Assembly: GCA_963070105.1 (NCBI GenBank)
Contig: OY718804.1
Coordinates: 1 to 64,000 of the forward strand
Reading direction: 5' to 3'
From: Litomosoides sigmodontis
Taxonomy: Eukaryota; Nematoda; Chromadorea; Rhabditida; Onchocercidae
DNA length: 64,000 nucleotides
The position numbers and the translations under genes are program-made. Below, in pieces: positions 27,125-39,827 of the stretch (position 1 is its first letter; every line of letters starts with the position of its first letter). The notes under the pieces were generated by a model. That model did not search any database, was not told the origin of the DNA, and saw only the letters and a program-made list of their open reading frames with translations.

Positions 27125-28898
27125 TGTGTGATTTTCAGGACAAAAAAAAGAAACGCAAACGATGAGGTGCTGCTGCTTAGGAAGTGAATTGGAAGGGAAT
27201 GTGTCAAAAGCGATGATCGAACGTATCATCCGAATGGCCACTTTCTTTCTCTTTCCTCCTATAATACGCATGCATTTTGTAATAAGCAATACGTCAGATG
27301 CAAAACTAATTGGGTATTCCAGTGTACATACGTAGACACACTCCGCTTCGCCCTGAAAGTAACGGCCAGTACGGTTACGGCGCAAGTGGTGCAGTGCAAG
27401 TGGTGGTGGTGGTGGTGGCGCATGCGTCTTTCGACACTTGCTTTGTTCTTCCTCAGTGTTTCGAATATTCCCCTACTTCGTTCGATTCATGTTGGTTTTT
27501 GTGAAGCAAGAAACACTTTACTCCATGCGCTGCTACATTTGAGACACGAAACCGAATGTAAGCAACCTTTGAGTTGCAAGACTGCAACCGACGTGTGCGT
27601 GCGCTGGAAACTGAAATTGTCGTCAAGCTGGTGTTGAAGGTGGAGATAAATTGGGATTCATTTTGTTGTATAAGCCATGTGTGCAAATGGAAAAAAACTT
27701 TGGTGTAAATTTGACGACTTTCGTGTCGCCGTCATTTTTGTCCTGTCCATCATCAGCTGAAGCCTTTCCGTGGCATTACGCGGCGACGGTCACGCTAGCT
27801 GTTCTTGTCTGCTCTACATTCTTAGAAGAAGGAGAACGCTCTCTAAAAGGGAAGGGAGCTGACTGCGTTTCCGGAAGTGAGAAAGCACATTGGGAATTTC
27901 GAATCGAAGTAGCCAACGACCACACCCCGCTCTTTGCAAAATCGCCCCACCGCCCAACGAATGGCGGCATTTCCCCGCAGAATCCCCAGCATCCCAAGTA
28001 AAGTTAATTGCTCCACGTCTATACGTCATGCAGTCGAGCGAGAGGGCTGCGATTGGACCGCCGCCAAGTGCATTCCTTCCTTTCCTTCCAGACAGACACA
28101 CACGCACACACACACACACTCTCCGTAAGTTGCTCCAGCAGTTGCTGCTGACATGCTCCTTCCTCTTTCTCTCTCTCTCCTCCGTGTTCACTATTCTCAT
28201 CGATCTCGCCTCCTGACACTCTTCCACCTCCACGTGACTCTCGCACACATTTACCCCTTATTTTTGCAGTTTGCCTGCCTTGTGTAAAGTGCGCGCCTCC
28301 GCCCAGCATCTACTCCTGCTCCACGCTGCTCGTACTTTTACACACTTGCCAGCTCGTTCCTTTGTTTTGCTGTCTGGGATGGACTTGCAACAACACATTC
28401 CCATGTCTTTACAGGGTAAGAGAAGTGGAGGTGGCGCAACCCAGATGAGTATTTCGCGACTGCACCACATGCCCTTGCATGCCTTTCCGCTCTCTTTCTC
28501 TCCTCACGCACCCTCAGCCAACATTTTTCTGCGAGGTCATTCCCCTGCGACAGCATTTATTCGCTTGCGAACATTTGTCCATGATGTTTCCCCGCTCTTC
28601 GCTCCTTCGCCACTCGTCCGTTCCATCAATTGATTAGTACACGTGACCTCCGACTTGGTGTGCGTGTGTCCGTCCGGAAGCTACTACTTTCATTTTCATG
28701 TAATTAGCATGGTTTCTCATCAACATGCAAACCTAGCGACGGATCGCTGTCGACAAGCGATCGGTGTGGATGAGCTGGAGCTGGGGTGTGATGATCCAGA
28801 AGTGTTGTGAGAGCAGAGGACGGCGTGGCGTGGATATTTTCCAGTTGGCAGTTACTCTCTTCCCTTCACTACGTGCTTATCGCAACTCCTTCTTCTTC

Positions 28899-29073
28899 AA
28901 GGTTGCAATGAGAGAGGAGCGGAAAAGGAGAGAGGGAGATTGAATGGGAGGGAGCGCTGTGCAGGTGCAGGTGACCTTGACGACAGCTGTGACTGGCTGC
29001 ACCCCGGTACCAGCATGCATTGCTGCAACACGATCTACTATAACCAGTTGAGCCTAACCTGTTCTCTTGAGCT
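28899..29073 (+). repeat. Two-copy inverted block, copy 1
   Basis: About 175 bp running from ggttgcaatgagagaggagc to gttctcttgagctg. The reverse complement of 50707-50876 matches it through nearly its full length with substitutions and a few small indels. No reading frame is preserved between the copies. The function is unknown; a promoter-like module or an old mobile-element fragment are both possible. Confidence 0.75.
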
Positions 29074-29089
29074 GGATGGTACCGTAGAG

Positions 29090-29130
29090 TTTACGCATTC
29101 CCGTAGGGAACCCCGTAGGGAATGCGTAAA
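29090..29130. repeat. Perfect 13-bp inverted repeat (hairpin)
   Basis: Arms tttacgcattccc (29090-29102) and gggaatgcgtaaa (29118-29130) separated by 15 bases. The decamer ccgtagggaa also occurs as a direct repeat at 29101 and 29113. Confidence 0.85.
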
Positions 29131-31897
29131 GTTATCTTCCACGATCGTCATCACCATCGCACAACAGCCGTCGGGTGACGGAGTATTTGGGAAGAAGTGC
29201 GGTGCTATGAAGGTAGAAGGCATCACTTGCTCAGTTTCAGTAGCAGGTGAAGATGAGCCATTTGAGAGTGTTTTTCAAGTACGTAAGGATATTGCTTTTT
29301 CCTCATTAGTCGCACGTAGCACTTCTGTAAAGCCTCCTGGCGGAAGTTCAGCTTACTGAGCTGGAATGCAATGAACTTTCGCCTGGGCGAGAGCCAGTCA
29401 GACGAGTGTGTTAAAGCGAATTCCGCTGGCTGTGTTGTACTCCTTCCTCTTCAGCTAGTTGTATGCCTGATGGTGACATCCGGTCCTTTTGATTTCTGTT
29501 CCGAGATGGTAAAGAATACCAATCGTACACGCGTGCGCTGCGCCCGCTGTCAGTCCGCTTTTTACAGCCCGTACTCGCACACCCGTTGCAACGTGGTCGC
29601 GTCTGTTTCTTCTCGTCTTAACCGATAATCTCATCATCCATCCTGCGACAAAAACCCCTACCTCTACTTGCTGCGTGTCTCCCTATCGATGACATATCTG
29701 GAGGGATGTCGCATTATTTAGTTGAAAGAGGAATTCGCTGACAGGGAACTTGTGTTTACAATCGTAGGAAGTGTGGGGGAGGGCGGGATGGATGATGTCA
29801 TTATTTATCGATGGAAGGAAGGAAAGAATCGGCAAACGCCGCCAATGATAATAAATAATAATCGTCTTAGCGCTCCTCGATCGGTTTGGGGTCGGGGGTC
29901 GGGGTGCACTCCGTGCCAAACGATGACGACAGCAGAAGGGCACAGTATCGCCCTCCAGACAGTTGCAGTATTTCTCGAACTATTTCTGAACAAAGCGAGA
30001 AGGACGAGGGTCGGCAGTCGCGTTGGGTCGGTTAGGAAGCGGCGAGCGGGGGTGGGGACATTTGAGGCAGTTCCCGTCATGGTCTGTCTGTCTGTCTATC
30101 TGTCCGTCTGCAACTGCAACATTCGCGTATCTCTTTTATCGCTGTTGATGCGTGTAAATAATATTGCCTGTATGTGTGGCGTGTGCGTGTGTGCATCGCA
30201 TGTATGTGGGCGTATGTGTGTGCATGGATATGTATGAGCAGGTGCCGCAGCTGCTTGGCTGCTGTTGATAACATTCCCCCGTGGTGGTTGTTGGACGGAC
30301 ACAGGGAGGCCGATAGTGCGAGTCGATGATGAGAGTGATGACGACTCCCCCTGTTCCTCCGCGATACTCACGTCAGCCATTTCTATCAGCCAGCTATGCC
30401 ACTGAGGGGATGTGCTCCTCCTGTAAAGCGAATCGACTTTCCGGATCAGGAATCAGTACAGGAATTAGTTGTGAGGAGCAGAACAACTACTACTAATAAG
30501 AGATGTGTGTCAAAGAGCACGATTTCTGTGTGTCCTTTTCAACTTCACTGAGTGAAGCAAATACAATGACTGTGTTTGTTACGTTGTTAGTTGCCTCATT
30601 GATGGGTGTGGGATGCGTTTATCGGTAGTCTATCTATATCCTTGCAGTTTTATCTTCCAATTATTCACTTTCAGGATGTCGAACTGAGAGAATGAATGTT
30701 TGCGCATCGATCAATGTGCTCTCCTCCGTTCTGCATTTCTTCACTGCCATACGTTCTTTCTGTCTTGCACTCGTCGTTTAACTGCCGGCTACTTCATCCT
30801 TCCACAACTCTCACTTCAGCTACCAAACTGATTTCTTCATTTCCTGGTAAAGAATTAACAACTCCGCCTCACTACCACTTACTTCTTTACGGTTGACAGT
30901 GCGGAAATGAGTCAATCTATCGATCGATTGGTGTTTTGCTTAGAACTTGTTTGTTGCACACTGATACCGTTTGTAAAACGGCCTTTTTCCCTTTGTAGTA
31001 GTAGTTGCATTGTTGGTCTGTTTGCCACCTTACTGATCGGGTCTTCTCGTTCCACTCGCTTTTTCCTTTTTCGGCGCCGTTACCAGAGCGAAATGACATT
31101 TTGCATCATCTGTAGTGCATTTGTAGCAGGAGCTGCTACGTGAGTAGACTGGGAAGGTGGTGTGTTCTTCTCATTGACACCACTTTTGTCAGATATATTT
31201 TTGTTTGCCATTTCTGATTGATAACGTAAGTGGGTTGAACGGTGGTTTGTTCTTTGTAATTTTTGCTCATTGCAATATCTTTTTTAATACTGTGCGAAGT
31301 GCATTGAAATTAGTCGCAAATACTTTGCAGAAAACAGTTGATTGGTTATAGAGATGCAAAAGTGAGTTTTGTACCATTTTGATTTGTTAATACTAAGCGT
31401 CCAGGCTGTTGTTGTGGAATGACTTTTGTGGTTTCTAGCTTTTTCAGATTTTAAATCATCTGAGATTTATCCTATTTGCTTTTGCAAGCGCACTCTGCGG
31501 CGGTGCATAGTAACCATGCTGTCATTTCTATCAAATGTTCACTGTTTTAGATTACTTTGCGTGGCTCTGGTTTGGTGGTACTCGAAAGGACTACTCCCCA
31601 CCACTCGGAAAGAAATCATTTTTATTAACACTTTGGGCGAAAAAAGCATTTCTTTCTTCTCAAATTCCAGTTTTGCCGTGTCCAACGAAAAGTGAATATT
31701 TGTCGTCATTCTTCGCTATTTGTTGTTACGGGCTGGTTAATAACTGCTTCTTTATAATCCTTCATTACGACTATATTTTTGAATTGCTGAACGGGAAATT
31801 CGTACCTGTAGACAGATAATCGCTGTTAGTGATAACAGCAGCAGTAACGGTAGTGGTAGTCGTAGCTCTACGGTTTGAGCATCTAGAAGGCTGGAGT

Positions 31898-34800
31898 ATG
31901 CCAGCGGCATCTGAGGCAATCCCTATTCGAGTTCCCGCTGGAGCACAACGTGGTGAAGACGGTTTTGTTCCGTGCGGTGTAATTGATAGCGACACACTCG
32001 AATCTGTTGAAGATCCTCCATATTTTTTGGATATGTCGCATTACTCGCAAAGTGTAGAAGATAATGATTGTCCATCGGCTGCGACGATCTGTGCTCAGCG
32101 CGTAAGTTTCGCATTTTATCATATTATTCTTTGATTCCAAGCACTAACTTGACTTTTTTTTAACTTGAAGATAGAATCATAAAATGTAGCAATGTATGTC
32201 CTGTAACAGAGTAGCTTTTGTGTTGTGTTCTTTCGTTTTTCAAGACTTAGGATTTAATACAGTGGGAAAAGGATTTAAATCGTGGAGAGAGGCTTTTTCC
32301 AGGGTTTTTTATATAATATGCTTAGTGATATTAATGGCTGACAGTTACGAGTGGGCAATTTTATTTGCTTTTTTGTGGTTTCTCCTCCTCTTTACTTTTT
32401 CAGATTTTCTAAGAGGTGGGGCAGTCGTACAGGGATAATATGTTACCCGCCATATCTCATTTCCTTGTTTTATGCATTTCACTATTACTTTACTAAGCTT
32501 GTGACTTGGTTGAAATGTTTCTGTCTGCGATAGTTAGAGGTCTAGGGAGGGAACAGTTATGTCCAATTAATGATGTAAGTGAAGTTTTGCTCTCTCCCCC
32601 TTTAATTTTTTTTTGATTAGAAATATTTAAAAGAATTTAGGCATTTATCTTAAAATGTAACAAATGTTGCGAAATGAAGTTTTCATTTATGGATATGGTT
32701 TTTCCCATAGCTTAGTAAGATTAATATCAAATTTTGCACATTTTACTAATTTTATTACATTAGAGAGAAATCGTTAAGTATTTAGGCTAAAGTATCAGAA
32801 GCCCTTCCGGTCGGTGCTGTTCCGGGTGAATCACTGGAATCGAGTACGGATACGGGTTCCGGTACCGTTTACATAACAAATTACCGAATTGTAGTACTGG
32901 ATCGTGTGAAAAATGCTTTAGCAATTATTCCACTATTGAGTGTGGATACGGTTGAATTCTGGTCTGGCGATCCATATGGAATACAAATTACATGTAAATT
33001 TGGCCGAATATGCAGGTATTATTGGCTGAAATTAATTCAAAAGTAAAACATTCCCGGGCGTAAGGATCTTCATGACTGGTAAATGTATTACATGGGAGGG
33101 GATCGAGGTGAAGCGAACGCCGATGTACGACTGCACTTCATTGATGATTTTGAAATATTGCTTAGAGAGTAGAGGGACACGCATTACATTACCTAGCTGT
33201 TAAAAAAAAATCTGATGGTGCGAAATATAGTCTGCCTAATCGCTGATTCTTTTCAAGGCTAAGGTGTGCAAGTGAAGTACAAGTGGAATTGCATAAGAGA
33301 TTGCAAAAAGCTACTTATAATATTGCTACAAACGATGTTTTTGCATGGCAGTTTGCAAAAGCTGCAAAGGTACATGTCTAAACAAAATAAATTTTATTGT
33401 GATCAGATTGATGCATAGTTATAGAATAGATGTTAAGTGGGTAGCAAGTAATGATTATTCAAGATGAAATGGAGAAGTTTTTGCTCATCTGAGGGTTTTT
33501 TTCTATCAAGTTCGATATCATTTTAAAAGATGTAACTTATCATTTCATGATTTCATCCAATGGTTTTTTGAATCGTTTTGTCGTTTTTTTTCAGGCTCAA
33601 CTTCCTGGTTGGCTAAGATTTCACCATGAAACGGCCGATTCTGAGTGCATAGCGCAAAAAGAATTTTTACGGCTCAATTACAATCCTCATTCTTGGAGAG
33701 TTTCAGAAGCTAATACTGATTACTCGTATGTTTCTGTTCTTTAGAGTTGTTTTAGACCACATTACCCATCGAAATTATTCATGAGTGCAATCTAGTGATG
33801 ATGACCAAATGAAATAAACATGCAGAAGTGTCTTTATCGAAATTCAAGTTAACTATATACTTTCAGGCTATGTGCGACATATCCGAAATCAGTCATAGTT
33901 CCAAAAGATATAACAGATGATGAATTGCGCCGAGCGTGTGCTGCTCGAAATAATGCTCGATTTCCCGCCGCGGTGTGGTGTTGCGCCAAAAACGAATCTG
34001 TTTTATTACGCAGCAGTCAACCATGTTGTGGTATCTTCAATTATCGGTTCCCGTTAGATGAAAAACTACTGGAATGTGCTAGGAAAGCCGTTAATGGAAG
34101 TAAGTTTGTTATCAAAATATTATGCGCTTGAAACATTTATTTTCCTTTGAATTTTTTAGTCATCTAAACAATGAAAACCTTGTTACCGGTTTGCGAAAAC
34201 AGTTGCAGGGCCGTCGTCTCGGAAGTTGTTAATAGTGGACTGCCGATCATACACAGCAGCTCTTGCGAATCGAGTGGTGAAAGGTGGTGGAGCCGAGTCA
34301 GAGGGTTTGTTTGGTGCTTGTAAATTTTTGATATGACGAGATAGAATTTATTATTATGGAATGTGTTTATGAATAGAGTATTATGTTACGGATTTATATT
34401 GCTTTCAGAATATTATCAGCAAACAGAGGTCATCTTTTGTGGATTGGCAAATATCCACGAGATCCGTAGTAGCTTTCATAAGTTTAGAGCTGTCCTGGCT
34501 GGTCCTCAAGATCACAACACAATTCTTCAATCAATTCAGTCTACTTTTTGGTTGCAATATCTTACAAGTCTTATCGATACTGCACAAAAATGTGTAAAGG
34601 CGCTGGTCGATGACGGTTAGTTCTGGTTTTGCAAGAAAAAAAAAAAAACTCGTACAAAATAGTGTTATTAGTTTTGTTAAGAGGGAACAAGGCATCCGTA
34701 TTTTTTTTTATTTCCTAGCTCTAAATGGATTACAATTTGAGGGGTGGATGTCGATGTGACCAATTAATTACTGTTTCTTAAAATCAATGGGTTTTTACAG

Positions 34801-37800
34801 GGAGGTCAGTTCTTGTTCACTGCACGGATGGGTGGGATCGGACGACGCAAATTGTCACTCTTACGAAAATAATTGCTGATCCATATTACAGGACTTTTGA
34901 GGTAGGAACTTCAAGTATATAGATGAGTGTGGCGGGGTTTCTTTTTTGATTTCAATGTGGTGTTTCAGGGCTTCAAAGACTTGATTCGTCGTGATTGGAT
35001 TGGTTTTGGGCACAAGTTTGCTGATCGTACAGGTACGCGTAGCAGTGTAAGTGGAGAATCATCACCTGTTTTTTTGCAGTGGCTAGACTGTGTTCACCAG
35101 TTGCATCAATTATTTCCAGATGCCTTTCAATTCACTTTAAGTTATTTGGTATGACATTTTCCATGTGCCTTGAAGTAGTTGAGGTTCAACAGATACTAAA
35201 AATAGGATGAGCAACATACTGTGTAGTCAAGTATTGATCTTCGCAAAGGAATGCTTTATTGGTTAACATGTTTCTTTTCCAAATGTTTGTTTTAAGTGTT
35301 TTGGATGATTCTTAATTCTGTTTACTACAGTAATCTGTTTTTTAGACAAAATTAGCTCTTCACTGTTATTCTGGATTGTTCGGGACATTCCTTTGGAATT
35401 GCCAGTCTGAAAGAGAGAGTTGGAATAAGAGTACAGAGGATGCAGAAACGCTTTCGCTTTGGACATTTTTGGATGAATCCAAACCGGAATATGGAAATGT
35501 TATTTACAATCCTGGAAAAAGCAATGAACGGTTGCGTACATCTTTGCATCTTGAAGATCTTCACATCTGGAAGCAACTTTACATTGGACCTGCTATCGAA
35601 AGACTGATTAATGTCGGTTGTGTTACCCAACTGTCTAATCGTTTTTTTTAGCGCTATCTATGCACTTATAAATGTATTTGCAGATTTGACGGAAGTCAAA
35701 ATTCTACTAAATAAGTTTAATAACGTCTCGTTTTGCAGGAACAGGCACTGTCAAACTCAGGAATGGTTGCAAGTCAGCATAGTGAAATCGATCATATCAG
35801 TTTAAATCGAGCACATTCTGCAGAAAGCCTTTCTAACACGGACGGCGGTACATGTCAAGGATCATCAAATACATCGTATATCTTTGTGTATAACTTCCAC
35901 ACTAAAATGTAGTTTATTGAGATTTTTTCGTTGTCAGTGTGCAAAGTCTTAAGCATCCGGTTTATTGACGTACGTTTTTGTCCTCATTTATGTTCTTATG
36001 AGATAATTAACTGCGTTTGCATCACTGATTTTTCAAATATGTAATCTCTCTTACAGTTTTGCTGGAAATGCACATGCTCGGTTTCACAATAGCAATACTC
36101 GAACATCAGTTTCTAGCGAAACGGACTATGCACGACCTGATGAAAATGACTTGTCGTTCGCTGTGTATCGTGAAAGAGATCGCAGTGCTATCGCTGTAGG
36201 TCTTTATTTTTGAAAATACTAATATGTAAATAGTAGGCAATCGAATGTTCATTAAATTCACTAAATTGTTTTCCAAAAAATTTTTGATAAAATGTATACG
36301 GTTCATACAGACTTTTGTACTTTTTTTTTGATGTATTGTAGAGAGAAGTGGATTACGATGGCTTGACGAAAGTTCTAGTTATTCGTGAAGAAAGGACTCG
36401 TGAGAAAGTTGAAAAACTACAGGTGAATAATTTCTTATATTCCTTACTTGTTTAGCTTATCAAGAATATGTGTTTTGCATCTGTATAATTTTAAGGAAAC
36501 GGTCGTTCTTAGGGCATGTAAGAAAGTTATATAAAAGAAGGAAGGCTTTCGAGAATGAAGAAAGTGATTACAAAGCTGACAGATGAGATTAATGGAATGC
36601 TGACCTTTGACTAACTTAGCTTAATTAAGAGGAGATAGTGAGAGAATTCAACTTGTTGTACGAATTTATAGATTTCTGAAATTTCATTTTCCCCTTCGTG
36701 TTGCTCATAACATTTGCTCAGCTTGTTATTGTCTAATACATTTTAAATGTTAATGTATTGGTATTGTTAGAGAGATTATTCATATTACAGTAAAGAGGTT
36801 AAACTGTAAAGCGTTTGTTCCGTGTGAATATAAGTATAAAAATAGAGGTTTTGTGTTGTTATTTTTTGCAATTACAGCTGTCCATTTATTTGGTATTGTT
36901 TGAAATGGTTATCAAGTAGAGCTTAAAGAAAGTAGATTTTACACTGCTCACCTGAAAATTCCTTGTAACAGCGAAGAGTATCGTGGGAAGCAGAACTGGA
37001 CACTTAATTTTTATTCAGGAGTGCATCAGTGTTTTGGAAGAGAGACTTAGCAAACTAACAATGGAAGAAATGCGGAAAATGAGTTGTAGAATTAGTGGCG
37101 AGTCACCTGTAACGGAGCTATTACTCGTAAGTTCATGCTGACGTCAGTTTATTTTGCATTCATTTATAACAGTAGGATCTTAAAATTCTATATCCTAGTT
37201 TTCGGATCTCTATGTGTGAGTTAAGTCAGCAGTAAAGAATTTGTGATAAACTAAAGAGCTGTAAATTCAAGTTCGGTGAGAGCAACAGTCCATCATGTTC
37301 TGTGGAGTCAGTGCTTTCGAACATGTCGGTCGTTGAAAAAGACGATGTTGCGGATATTTCATATGGTTCGAAAGGATGGCTGATGGATGATGCTTCAGAA
37401 AAATGCATGAGTTGCCAAGGAACTTTCTATTACCTAAGTAATCGAAGACATCATTGTAGGTTGGTCTCAATTTCTGTTTGCTGGCTGGCTAATTTATGTA
37501 ATACAATGAGGGCGCTGGAATAAGTTTGGGGATTTGGTTTGATTCTGGTGCGAATGATTATTTGTTTCAAACGGTTTGTTTCCAGGAACTGTGGAGGTAT
37601 ATTTTGTTCTTCGTGTTCGAAACGTACGTTTTTTCGAGTGTACGAAAATAAAGGCGGGAATGTGCGTGTGTGCAACAAGTGCTATGAGTTTATGATAAAA
37701 GCACGACCACACCAGTTATTTCTAGTAACATCAGAGATACCGACAACATCCTTAACTTCAAAAAGGAATGGCGCTTTAGTGGCTGGAAAGCCATCAGAAG

Positions 37801-37844
37801 CAACCATGAATGGTGCTAGCGTCAGCTCAACAATATTTGGATAA
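31898..37844 (+). CDS. mtm-3: Myotubularin-related phosphoinositide 3-phosphatase (MTMR3/4 type) with FYVE domain
   Basis: Removes the 3-phosphate from PI3P and PI(3,5)P2 on endosomal and autophagic membranes. Sixteen exons: 31898-32101, 32786-33015, 33258-33369, 33595-33725, 33867-34099, 34209-34304, 34409-34615, 34801-34901, 34969-35148, 35346-35612, 35739-35875, 36057-36195, 36342-36422, 37019-37126, 37272-37459, 37586-37844. All phases agree and give about 890 residues. A PH-GRAM domain covers roughly residues 70-180. The phosphatase core contains the Cx5R loop HCTDGWDRT (Cys near 412), so it is predicted active. The C terminus is a FYVE zinc finger with W-x-x-D, RRHHCRNCG and RVC motifs (about 775-850), as in MTMR3/MTMR4. 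31898 is the first in-frame ATG; a further 5' exon is possible. The donor at 35613 (GTCGGT) is weak. A poly(A) signal lies at 37979. Confidence 0.93.
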
Positions 37845-38054
37845 AATTCTCTTCTGATAGTATGTTCAAATATATGTAGGAAAGATAACTAGTGTGCAAG
37901 TAATTATGCGCATTCTTCATCAAAGTAGTGGCGGAGGGGAAACACTTAACTAATTAATAATGAAGAAAAGCAATATAAAATAAAAGGCATAAAGTTTTCA
38001 TCATTATCATCAATTGCTAAATACTGCCTAAACCTTTTAGACGCAAGTTGTAAA

Positions 38055-38120
<66 letters not shown>

Positions 38121-39827
38121 AATCTAGAATTATAAGAGTTAGTGGTGCAATACCATTTATCATTCCTATTATCATAGTAGCAAGTGTTCCATTAACGTTT
38201 GTGATTTGAGAGTAGTGCGATAAAAGCTGTCTCTCTCTATCTCTTTTAAAAATTTTTATGGTTTTTTAGCTCCGCGGTATTTAAAATGCGATAAATTCAC
38301 TGTGTTGTTTTCTTGGAATTTATGATGAGATCGGAAATGTGGTTGATTTGTGGCAGTTTTGGATAGCGATGCATAACCCTCAATTTTCTGTTTTTAGTGT
38401 AATACCAATGGTTTTTCCATTTCCTTCCTGTTTTTTTGCTCGGAAGATGAAATCATGTGGGTATAAAAATAGTCATACAGACATTCTCGTGTTTTTGGAT
38501 GATGTAATTTTTTTAATGCTTTCCTTGTCATGTGCAGTGCTCAACTTAATCCATCGCTTGTTTTTTGTTTAGTTCATCGTTGGATTTCAATTTTATTTCC
38601 AAATCTTCGAAGAGTATTCTACAACAAAGTCTTGAATCGAAGATCTCGCTGCAAATTGTTTTAGCGGCTCGCTAATTAATTGTTCCCTTTCCTAAGTTTT
38701 GTTTCCGAATTATACGCCGTCTTAGGTGTTATTTATTAAAGGTAAAAGGGAGACGACATTCATTTTACCCTTTTTGTTTCTTTGTTCACTTTTTGAAGAA
38801 TAAAAGATAATACGTGTTACTCATGGTTTATAGTGCGATAGTCACCGCTATACTCTTTACAGAAGTCCATCTATCGAGAGGAAAAGGTTGACGAAGACGG
38901 TGAGGTAGTGGCAGTGAATTTCAACATTATTTTATGAGCAGAATGCTTGAAAATTTTCATATACATGTCTGGGCTTAAAACAGTGGCAGTACATGTGTGT
39001 GAAGCATGACGTGCGTAGTGTGTAATGATATTAACTAGTAGCACGAATACGTCGGTGGAGTAACGGGTAGGAACGCTTTATCTCATGTCTCACATTCTTG
39101 GTTTGAAGCAGTGAAGTGGGCATTTGTGGTCTTGCAACTTTACCGTTGGAGGGATAGCAATCTATACTTCGTGTTATATATTGATACCGGAGAAGTATAC
39201 ACTTTTCAATACGGAATAGCTCAGGGATGTTAAGAGAATGTAAAGTGAGGGATACGTTGAACGGTGTAGGTAGGTTTGAAATATGACGATGGCTACCGTA
39301 ACAGGGATACCCTTATTTTTGAAAAGATCACTCTTTTGGGTTGACTGCAAATAATTGTGAGCGCATTTGTTCACTCAGTTTGTATTATCCGTACTCCTAT
39401 TGAACAGTGATTAACGTGTTGGCCTCATTGCGTTTGTTGTTAGTAGTATGTTTGGCCTTTCCAATATTCTTGGTGGTGACGAGAGTGTATTTATTGGAAG
39501 ATGGAAATTAGCCACTGCATGATTGTGAGGCACCCTACATAGCGCCAAGAGTTTCTTTGATTTTTGCGCTGGATTCTTGAATAGAAATTAAGTGGATTTC
39601 ATGCACGAATTAAGTCCTCAGCTATGTGGAAGAGTGAACTAGATAACTTATTACAAAGGGGAAGAAACGATAGAAGTTTTAAGCTTATGGTCGCCAAGTC
39701 AGAAATGTAGTTTGTCGAATTTTGGAATTGACTTGTTCTTTACTGATCATCCCTTACCGGTAAACTAATATTTAATATTTGCAGACTGGTGGGAGATGAA
39801 ACGCTACGTCTGAGTTCTTCATTGTGG
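37845..39827. other. Intergenic region between mtm-3 and cdk-10
   Basis: About 2 kb including the mtm-3 3' untranslated region. It contains an AT microsatellite (38057-38118). I find no exon pair with convincing coding content. Confidence 0.6.
38057..38118. repeat. (AT)n microsatellite
   Basis: About 62 bp of perfect alternating TA, roughly 200 bp past the mtm-3 stop codon. Confidence 0.95.

Larger units (their letters stand above)
27125..31897. other. Long intergenic / 5' region of the myotubularin gene
   Basis: About 4.8 kb with no gene I can name. Frames up to about 170 codons occur, but they are compositionally biased and overlap on both strands. It holds one copy of a two-copy block (28899-29073), a strong inverted repeat (29090-29130), and a possible 5' coding exon for the next gene: ATG at 28379, 12 codons plus one base, donor GTAAGA at 28416. 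This exon is in the right phase for acceptors at about 31839 or 31885. Confidence 0.5.

Noticed and set aside
27035..27385. Minus-strand frame of 116 codons
   Set aside because: It overlaps the last exon of the membrane-protein gene, lacks domain features and has no convincing splice sites.
28940..29359. Plus-strand frame of 139 codons
   Set aside because: It spans the two-copy block and the hairpin; the other copy of the block does not preserve the frame.
31829..31897. Possible extension of the mtm-3 frame upstream to 31829
   Set aside because: The codon at 31829 is GTG, not ATG. The first in-frame ATG is 31898; upstream codons count only if an earlier exon splices in.
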